64,000 nt of DNA from Girardinichthys multiradiatus (lineage: Eukaryota > Chordata > Actinopteri > Cyprinodontiformes > Goodeidae). A model generated the notes under the pieces. It was not told where the DNA came from. It was given only the letters and a program-made list of their open reading frames with translations, and made no database searches. This document shows positions 56,801 through 64,000 of this stretch, one piece after another (within the stretch, counting starts at the first letter, position 1; the number at the start of each line of letters is the position of its first letter). The position numbers were made by a program, and so were the translations under genes. The DNA is taken from NCBI RefSeq assembly GCF_021462225.1, contig NC_061796.1, positions 46,718,891 through 46,782,890 of the forward strand, given 5' to 3'.

Positions 56801-59241
56801 GATTGTAATCCATCAAATAAAATCAATAAGTTAGCGAAAAATGAAAAGAAAGAATCTACTTGATACAATAAAAAGAGGGAATAATAGGCCTGAATAAAAA
56901 TAATCAACACCATAAAATAAAGTCATTAAAATAATAAATAAGGTCCGGTCATTAAAAATCCAGCTTTTATTTATTTTTATGGAAATTGTTTTCAGACATG
57001 AACATTAAATATTGAGTTTTAATACATTTACAAAGTTTTCATAAACTGAACTACACCTACTGTGAGAATAGATTCAGCATCCAGTGGCAGAGATCTTCAG
57101 CAACTCTGAATCGCTTCTCCTTGTTTCTCCATCAGACTCAGCAGCAGAACCACAACCAGACGGTCTCCTCTCTGACCTCTCAGCTCAGAGATGTTCAGAA
57201 GGAGCTGAGGGAGAAGGAGAAGGAGACAAAGGAGGCCGACAGAGAGCGGCGGAACGACCGTGAGGACGGCGAGCGCGAGGAGAGGAAGCTGAGGGAGAGT
57301 CTGCAGAAGAGAGACAGACTCATAGAGGTACAGCTGAGAATGTCTCGTCCAGGTCCATCAAAGTTCATTGATATGTAGAAACGAAAACGCCTCCAGGTGG
57401 TTTTACAGCATTTAAAGAATCAGGAAATTTAAGTTTATTTTCATTAACTTAGAATTTTTGAGACTTTGTGTTTTCTCACCAACTCAAACATGAACTTTAT
57501 CTGCAGCAGTGCTGAGAAATACAAGCGCTGCAGCCTGAAATCAGATGGAAACATTTCTCTTGTTGGCAAACAAACCTGCAACCTGATCTCATCCACTTCT
57601 GTCCTCTTATGGGTCAACTCTGTACTGCAACTGATTTCTGACATCTCTTAAACGCGATCCAGGTACATCTAAAAAAATTAGAATATAAACTCGTATATAG
57701 ATTCATTACACAGAGAGAGGAATATTTCAAGCCTTTATTTCTTGTAATTTTGATGATTATGGCTGATCATAAAAACCCAAAAGTAGAATAAACTCATGGT
57801 GTCACAGACTAATCAGCTAATTAACTCAAAACACCTGCAAAGGTTTCTTGAGAATATCCAAACATATTCATAGAATGTTGAGTGGAAGGAAAAAGTGTAG
57901 TAAGAAGATGTGCAGCAGCAACAGGGATAACCGCAGCCTCGAGAAGATTGTCAAACACAATCCATTCGAGGTTAAGGGGAGCTTCACAAGGGGTGGACTG
58001 AGGCTGGAGCCATTAAGATCCGCTACACACAGACGGGTCCTACACATGGGCTACAAGCGTCTTACCTGAGCAGAGGAGTAAAAGAAGCAGACTCTTGCTC
58101 AGTGGTCCAAACTCTTCTTTTCAGGTAAAGTTTGCTTTTCGTTTGGAAATCAAGTTCCCAGAGTCCTGAGGAAGAGTGGAGAGGCCCAGAATCCATGCTG
58201 CTTAAAGTCCAGGATGAAGTATCTATGGTCAGTGATGATCTGGGGTGCCATGTCATCTGCTGGTTCTGGTCCACTGGGTTTTCCGAAGTCCACAGTCAAG
58301 GCAGCCATCTACCAGGACATTTTAGAGCACTTCATGCTTCCTTCTGCTGACAAGCTTCATGAAGATGCTGATTTCATTTTCCAGTAGGACGTGGTACTGG
58401 CCCACAATGCCAAAGGTACCAAAATCTGGTCCAGTGACCATGGTGGTACTGTGCTTGATTGGCCAGTAACTCCATAGATTCTCTATGGAGTTCTAGATGC
58501 AGATGACCTGAAAGCCGCTATCAAAGCAACCTGGGCTTCTTGAACATCTCAGCAGAACCACAGGCTGATCTCCTCCATGCCACGCCGCATTGATGCAGTA
58601 ATTGATGCAAAAGGAGCCCAGACCAAGTGTTGCATTAATAGAAATTTGCATACTTTCTTTAAAATATCCTTTTTACTGATGTGATGTAATTTTCGGATTT
58701 TCTTTTTCATTCTGTCTGCCAAAATCATCAATATTACGAGAAATAAAGGCTTGAAATATGTCACTCAGTGTGATGAATTTATGAGTTTCACTTTGTGACA
58801 TGACTGATAAAACCTACTGAACCTTTTCACGATCTTCTAATTCTTTAGCTGTACGTCTACTGCACTGAAACACAACAATGATTCCTTCACTGAACCGTGC
58901 AAAAGTGTTAAACTCATTTCGTTTTCTGTTGCTACCAAACAGCCAGAATTTCTTATTAAGTGCTTAAGTTGCAGAAAAAGACAAGGAGACGTGGTGATTA
59001 AAACCACTTTAAAAATGACGGGAAGCTCAGGCTTCTTAGAAGAAAAATCAGATCTGCATCAGGAATCTTCCCGAGTGTTGATGTTTCAATTTTGTTCTCT
59101 ATCAGAGCAGCACTTTGTTTCTCTTCTTCTTGGCAGCAAATCCTCGTGGATGCAGAGGAGCGAGACCACCTTCTCCAAGAGCTGCAGCAGAACCTGCAGA
59201 ACAAACGAGAACCCGTGACGGCCGTCAAACACACGCTGTGA
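47853..59241 (+). CDS. Myomegalin (PDE4DIP)-like coiled-coil protein with N-terminal ZAD-like zinc domain, 10 coding exons
   Basis: Coding exons: 47853-48018, 48089-49095, 49919-50068, 51535-51612, 54479-54595, 54752-54901, 54984-55151, 56275-56400, 57136-57327, 59137-59241. All are GT-AG and in phase, giving 752 aa. Residues 1 to about 130 match the alternative N-terminus of human PDE4DIP: CRICGG (C10, C13), NQRRW, then FVCSKC (C106, C109) and FDTVIARVRVLS, the four-Cys ZAD-like domain. YECW and CDSLRVSDSNYE also align. Residues about 150-390 are Ser-rich, and from about 392 the chain is heptad-rich coiled coil to the end (VTAVKHTL). Human myomegalin scaffolds centrosome and Golgi proteins and microtubule nucleation, but long isoforms exceed 2000 aa; this short form lacks any CM1 or CM2 motif I can see. 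The start is the first ATG before the zinc domain. The exon at 56275 has a CAGCAG acceptor that could drop one Gln. Confidence 0.85.
49190..49345. repeat. Foldback MITE-like repeat, copy 2
   Basis: Contains cattcatgtgattcaggtgt and catctaaaagctgcaggatg, nearly identical to the inner right half of the repeat at 15-240. It lies in the intron after the large second coding exon of the myomegalin-like gene. Confidence 0.5.
50069..51534. other. Intron of the myomegalin-like gene, no feature recognised
   Basis: 1.47 kb intron. One open stretch at 50439-50789 has no Met context, acceptor/donor pairing or motif that would make it an exon. Confidence 0.4.
52650..52815. repeat. Foldback MITE-like repeat, copy 3 (diverged)
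   Basis: Starts gtcgtttccaactcttgtcc and contains gacggtgtcctgcaactttc, then cattcaggcgggttgaagca. The order and spacing resemble the repeat at 15-240, including the ggtgtcctg and ttcaggtgtgttg equivalents. It lies in the 51.6-54.5 kb intron. Confidence 0.4.
52930..53190 (-). mobile_element. Possible Tc1-like remnant
   Basis: Contains tgttttggatcattttaacg and tcaggcccacacaatcatag followed by atctaccaccatac. These resemble antisense Tc1 transposase segments (the DNDPKH region and the MLPPP/HDAAT-like region) but are heavily decayed. The call is weak. Confidence 0.35.
55260..55960 (-). mobile_element. Tc1-like transposase remnant in the myomegalin-like gene
   Basis: Two overlapping minus-strand frames together read HLDEGQDLWDNVLWTDETKA, then EMFDHNRQN, then FQHKQLRPSVQYGGG. 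This is the segment around the first catalytic Asp of fish Tc1 transposases (WTDETKVEMFG...VKHGGGSVMVW). The frame is broken between 55508 and 55682. It lies in the intron 55152-56274, antisense to the gene. Confidence 0.7.
57661..58857 (+). mobile_element. Tc1/mariner copy with both terminal repeats, decayed
   Basis: The left terminus is gtacatctaaaaaaattaga and the right terminus ttctaattctttagctgtac, its diverged inverse. Subterminal segments (atatttcaagcctttatttc at 57723 and its inverse at 58745) also pair. The interior follows a common fish Tc1 family (gggataaccgcagcctcgag; ggggtgccatgtcatctgct; cacttcatgcttccttctgc). Many frame breaks and a deletion of about 0.4 kb relative to the family leave no functional transposase. 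It sits in the last intron of the myomegalin-like gene. Confidence 0.75.
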
Positions 59242-59799
59242 TGGAGATTGAGCCCCATCGGACCAGGCGCTGCAGAGATGGAGGAATAATTTGCACTTTC
59301 TTCAACACCTCTTTAATGTATTTATTGTGATGACCATGGAGACCGGTTCTGAGCTTTGAGTTCAGTGTGATTTAACGGAACGTTTCCACAGTTTCAGGGG
59401 AGTTCTGTGTGAATCAGGATGTCGGACTCAGGTTGTTTTCAGCCTGCAGTGCTGGATGTTTAATACTTGATCCTCTAATCAGCACAATATTGTATTTAAT
59501 TCATTTTGAATGTGATTGGTAGGCAGTGATGTCATTTCATGAAGTGGGAACATTTCCACTGGTTATTTAATGTTGGACCGGTGGGTGCATAGGGAGCTTA
59601 TTGTAGCCGTTTATTTTTGGCCGTTTTGGTTGCAGTCTCAGCGCATGTCCTATGAGTAACATTTACATTTTTAATTGCTTTGATTCTTCTACTTTTTCTG
59701 TCTCCTCTGGAGTTATTCTGTTATTTTCAGCCTTTAAACACGTCACATTGTTGGTCTGGGACTTCAAACTGGAAAAACCATTTCTTTTTAGCTCAAGAG

Positions 59800-59805
59800 A
59801 ATAAA
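59800..59805 (+). other. Polyadenylation signal of the myomegalin-like gene
   Basis: AATAAA 560 bp after the stop codon, implying a 3' UTR of about 0.6 kb. The following gene starts 1.1 kb further on. Confidence 0.55.
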
Positions 59806-59924
59806 AGTCTCTGAACCAAATGAGTTTGAGTTATTTCTGTCCTCATAATGGATCCATGATTAGAGACTGTGGTGCCAGAGTTACTTTCTACAGTCATCTT
59901 GGTGCTTTTCAAGTCTATCCAACT

Positions 59925-60242
59925 ATCCATCATCTATACCTGCTGATCCCTGCAGGGTGGAGGTGGGGGGGGCTGCCTATCCTCAGCGGTCATTGGCCGA
60001 GAGGCAGGATAACACAGACATATGTAGGACAAACTACCACGCACACACTGTCAGGGCAAGTAAGAGACCAGTAACCCACCAGTTATGATATTAGACTGTC
60101 GGAGGAAGCTGGAGTACCCGGTGAGAACCCTCACAGGAACAGGGAGTGCATACAGAAAGACCCCAGGCTGGAATATGAAGCCAGGACCTCCTTGCTGAAA
60201 GGCAGCAGTGATGCCAACCGCTCCACCGTGCAGCCCGATTTA
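59925..60242 (-). mobile_element. tRNA-derived SINE, minus strand
   Basis: Read on the minus strand, the unit begins gggctgcacggtggagcggt, with a box-A-like head (gtggagcggttggcatcactg). A box-B-like ggcttcatattcc follows, then the conserved body (ggtactccagcttcctccga; ctgcagggatcagcaggtat at its end). I know this as one of the most abundant teleost tRNA-type interspersed repeats. Confidence 0.75.
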
Positions 60243-60908
60243 AGTCTGCTGCTTTAGAATAAAATATTAAATACTGAAATAAAACAAAAAAACTTATTTC
60301 ATACAGTCATGGCCAGAAAAGTTTTCATGTGTTTTTCTTTGATTTGAAAATTTAAACTTTTCAGTTTTCTATGGCACACCATAAATCATGTCAGTCTTTT
60401 CATAATACAGTTAATATTTCTTTTTCACTTCGATAAAAATCAATTCTAAAACCAATAGAAACGATGGTGTGACCTGCTGGTCTGATGCCACAGGAACCCA
60501 GTGGAAGATATCAATAACTGCAAATAAATTCAGGTTGTACCAATACTACTCTCATATCTGTTGTGATATTTATAAGTGTACTTTTATGTTTTGTAGATTT
60601 TAATTCCTATTTTATTAACATATGTGACATTTTTTGAAAATGTAACAAAACCCAAAAAAATCCTGAGATTTTCTCTGATGGGACCAAAAGTTTAAAACAC
60701 TGATGGGTTTCTTATCATTTAGGAAATTATGAATATAAATGATAATTGAAAGAAAAGGAAATGAGAGTCCAGTAAAGCTGGCTGTGGTGAATGAAGGCCG
60801 AACCAATCAACAGGTTCGTGTTTCTGGTTGCCATGGAGACAGCTCATATCGCCCTGCGGCCTCTCAGCGGTTGCACAACCTTTTATTCAGCTAATGTGAA
60901 TTTTTAAG

Positions 60909-63835
60909 ATGCAGGTCCAGTTGGTCTCCCTCGGTTCGGTCCAGATCGGCCCGTCCTCGTGGCGCGATGCGACGCTCCGGTCCATGCAGCGTGCACAGCG
61001 CCTGGTCCGGCAGACTTGGACCGGACGGCTTCGGAGCGCCGGTTTTACCCAGAAGGTCCCATCAGACAGCTCAGCAGAACCCTGCGGAGATGAGATCAGA
61101 CAGAAGGGACGTGGACAGACACATGTCTCCGTCTGCAGGAACAGGAGGTCAAGACCCCGAACTACAGGAGGGACGGTGAGAGACAGACCCCTGGGTCCGA
61201 ACCCAGCAGGGCTGAAGGAGAACTGATCCGATCCGACATGATTATCAGGGTTTAAACCAAGATTCCCGACTGTCTCTAAGCAACCTTAGAAGACAGAAAT
61301 AAATATTAAGAATAATATGCATCATATTTCTGGGAGACTCTATAACCAGTTGTTACCTGGTGGAAGGTGAGGCTGAACCATGCTGGGTTTCTTGTTTGTT
61401 GGGTTTTAGCTGAATACTCGGTGCCAAACCCGTTCAGATAATTACTGATAACATTTGAAACAAAATACCAATGTAAAAAAAACATGTTGGGTCTGAGATC
61501 TCCGCCAAGGGCGAATCCACAATGGAGCCTTTAGGTGGCGCTGTGAAAACAAACGTCATGTCCACAGCTGGATAGACAGTGGACGTTTCAGCAGCATTTA
61601 GGATGAAACAGATGAGATAGACCATCCGGGCCATTCTCAGTGAGAGGTGTACAAACCAGCACCTGAGATGGTATCCATCAGTGTCCAAGGCTGACCTGCA
61701 GACGTCTGAAGGTCCAGTTCCAGATCTCGTTCAGCGCTGCACATCTGGAGACTAAAAGTTCCCATTCTTTTTTAGCAAAACAGCTCAAATTAAGTCAGAT
61801 TGAATGGAGGACATCTGGAAACATCAGTTTTCAAGTCTTGCCAAATACTCTTAGTTGGATTTAGATTTGGACTTTGACTAGACCATTCTAACACATGAAT
61901 ATGCTTTGATCCAAACTCTTCCATTGTATCTCTGGCTGTATTGTAGTCATCCTGCTGGAAGGTGAAACTCTACCCCAGTCTCAGGTCTTCTGGAGCATCT
62001 AATGGGTTTTCTTCCAGAATTGTCCTGGATTTAGCTCCATCCATTTTCCCACCAACTCTGAGAAACGACTCCCCACAACATGATGCTGCCACCATGTTTC
62101 ACCATGGGTGAGACATGGTGACAGTGTTAGTTGACCTCCACACAGAGTATTTGCATGTGTGTCAACAGGTCTGAGCTGAGCACCTTCTTCCACATGCTTG
62201 CTGATTCTCTGACATGGTTTGAGGCAAACAGGATTCCTTTCAGCTTTCTTTCAACAATTGCTTTTTTTTTCTCACCACTCCGCCATAAAAGTCAGATTTG
62301 TGGAGCGTACGACTAATAGTTGTCTTTTCCACCGATTCTTCACCTGGTGTGGACCTGTTCAGCTCCTCCAGAGTAACCATGGGTCTCTCGGCTGCTTCTC
62401 TTGCCCAGCAAAAAGAGCAAGCAAACTCCTTGGAGAAAGACCGGGATTCACAACCAGGACCCCAACTGGGCCACCTGGGCCATTCTTAAAATCTCATCAG
62501 TAACATTCAGGATTTTAATCCCTGAAGTACTTTCAGGTCAAAAGTATTCTTCTAAAGCCTCACTGATTATAATACATCCAGATCTGTATTATTCTGGACA
62601 TCAACACTGCAGCCACAAATTGATTTTGACTGTCAGTATTGGAGAGGTGGAGGAATGCTCTCCTTGCCCAACAAAAAGAGCATTTGCAGGTTAGGTGGAG
62701 GTCTATGTCTTGGTAGGTCTGCAGGTGGTCCATCCTCTCTCAATGTTCAGATGATGCATTGAATAGAGATCTGGGAGATGTTCAAAGCTTGGGATATTGT
62801 TGTAGACCCTATCCCTGCTTTGAACATCTCCACAACTTTCTCTCTGACCTGTCTGCTGAGTTCCTTGGTCTTCATGATGCTGGTTGTTATTATTCCCTTT
62901 TAATAACTCTCTATAAGTCCATAAATATCAGCACCACCCTCCAACTAAAGTTGAGCTAACTAAATATTCGGTCGATTCTTTCCTTGATTCTTGTGGTTCT
63001 TCACAGTCTGTGAAGATCTCTGACCTCCATCTATGCATTTTATCCTTCTTCTCGCTTCCTCCCTGGCTCCCAGAGGATGCCTGTGGCTCCATTCCCACCA
63101 TCCAGCCTGCGAGAACAGTGTGCTGCAGAAAGCGTGGCTGTGGTTGGGGAGTACATGCGCAGGGTCCGGGAGGTGGAGGCCCAGCTCCGCAGGCAGGCGG
63201 GGAACGTTGTCGAAGAGCAGACCAAGCTGGAGAGGGAGCAGGTTCACCTGGAGAAGACCTTGCGCAGCATCAGGACCAACCTGAGCATCAACAGCAGGAG
63301 CTCAGAGAGCCGGAGCAGAAGACCAGCCACCGCTGTGATGGTGAGGATATGAAACATATCAAATCATATCTCCGTCACCTCCTTCCAGAAATAAAGCACT
63401 GCCTGCAGGAGTAACTGTGTGTGACTAGAGGCAGAGATGATTTCCTTCTGCTGCAGGAGAGAGATGGTGCTGATCGCCTTTTAGAGCTGGAGAAAGGAGA
63501 GCTGATGGAGCTGAAACGAGATCTGGAAGCAGCACTGAAGGATACACTGAAGCATCTACAGGTGATGTACAGCTTACATCAACTTCAAATATTCTTTAAA
63601 ATGTAGATTATAATATATTAAGGATATCATTTTCTAAATTCTGACAGATTATTCCAAAGTCTGCATTTTTCTTTCAACGACACTGTCCAGGTTCTGGGTG
63701 AAAGCAGCAGGAAGCTACTCCACTGTGCCAGTGAAAGAATGCGAGTCCTAGATCTGGTTCCTCACAGGTGCTCTGCAGAACCCAATGTCTCCACAGCCTT
63801 CAGCAAACCAGAACCATTCAGCTACTTCACTCCAG
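60909..63835 (+). CDS. 5' part of a tektin-like coiled-coil protein (TEKTL1/CCDC105-like), 4 exons, continues past the window
   Basis: Exons 60909-61175, 63074-63340, 63457-63561 and 63691-63835 are GT-AG, in phase 0, 0, 0, with the last donor in phase 1. Together they encode about 261 residues: [20 protein letters not shown], a helical stretch ([14 protein letters not shown]), then long amphipathic helices ([35 protein letters not shown]) and [20 protein letters not shown] followed by LVPHRC. Helix-hairpin spacing and the phrase around [12 protein letters not shown] recall tektins and the tektin-like protein TEKTL1 (CCDC105), a sperm axoneme doublet protein. That identity is from memory and unverified; another ciliary coiled-coil protein is possible. 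The start is the first ATG of exon 1. Intron 1 contains a Tc1 remnant. The 3' end lies outside the window. Confidence 0.6.
61780..62960 (-). mobile_element. Tc1-like element remnant in intron 1 of the tektin-like gene
   Basis: Minus-strand transposase pieces from right to left: a start region (catcatgaagaccaaggaac inverse at about 62880), HTH and hinge near 62.7 kb, the [12 protein letters not shown] stretch near 62.38 kb, and the MVKHGGS/SWCGESFL-like segment near 62.09 kb. Downstream is PRQFWKKT-like sequence near 62.01 kb. An insertion (about 62.43-62.66 kb) and many indels interrupt it. Termini are not clear. Confidence 0.6.
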
Positions 63836-64000
63836 GTAAGAACAACTAGTTCGTCTGGAGAAGGACTTCCTTTAAAAACACAATAAGGGGCGTAATTTGA
63901 CATGCATCACGGAGCGACTCTGTGAGACCTGTGAGCTGCTGTAATTTACAACATTAGTTTTAACGCCTTAATTAAAAGAAATCGGGACGTAGGAAAACTA

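Overview
The window is nuclear DNA of a ray-finned fish, most likely a spiny-rayed teleost. Genes are split by GT-AG introns, intergenic DNA is AT-rich, and introns are crowded with fish-type repeats: at least nine Tc1/mariner copies or remnants, hAT-like elements, two tRNA-type SINEs, LINE 3' ends and one BEL/Pao LTR retrotransposon. There is no bacterial or phage content and no CRISPR array. Gene models below were built by hand from splice signals, reading-frame phase and remembered human homologues; no search was run.

Layout. 1-3.0 kb: repeats. 3.0-4.0 kb: an intronless minus-strand gene for a RING E3 ligase with a C-terminal membrane anchor. 5.2-27.9 kb: dhx16 on the minus strand, reconstructed completely in 20 coding exons (about 1051 codons), encoding the spliceosomal DEAH helicase (yeast Prp2). 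Its introns hold a minisatellite with a higher-order period, a perfect 58-bp inverted repeat and many transposons. 27.9-29.5 kb: the shared 5' region of a divergent pair. 29.5-44.4 kb: ppt2 on the plus strand, complete in 8 coding exons (292 aa), a lysosomal thioesterase; its intron 2 is swollen to 8.4 kb by an antisense BEL/Pao element abutting an antisense Tc1 element. 46.5-59.8 kb: a myomegalin (PDE4DIP)-like gene on the plus strand, 10 coding exons (752 aa), with an N-terminal ZAD-like zinc domain followed by coiled coil. 60.9-64.0 kb: the first four exons of a coiled-coil gene resembling tektin-like TEKTL1/CCDC105, running off the window.

The genes are unrelated housekeeping or structural genes rather than a pathway: pre-mRNA splicing (DHX16), lysosomal thioester hydrolysis (PPT2), membrane-linked ubiquitination (RING protein), centrosome/Golgi scaffolding (myomegalin-like) and probably sperm axoneme structure (tektin-like). 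In human, DHX16 and PPT2 both lie in the extended MHC on chromosome 6, so their head-to-head arrangement here is a piece of MHC-related synteny.

No wholly new system could be established. The most useful leads are a long Met-less open exon, in phase with the myomegalin-like gene, an orphan in-phase mini-exon inside dhx16 intron 18, the perfect intronic inverted repeat, and the 156-bp higher-order minisatellite.
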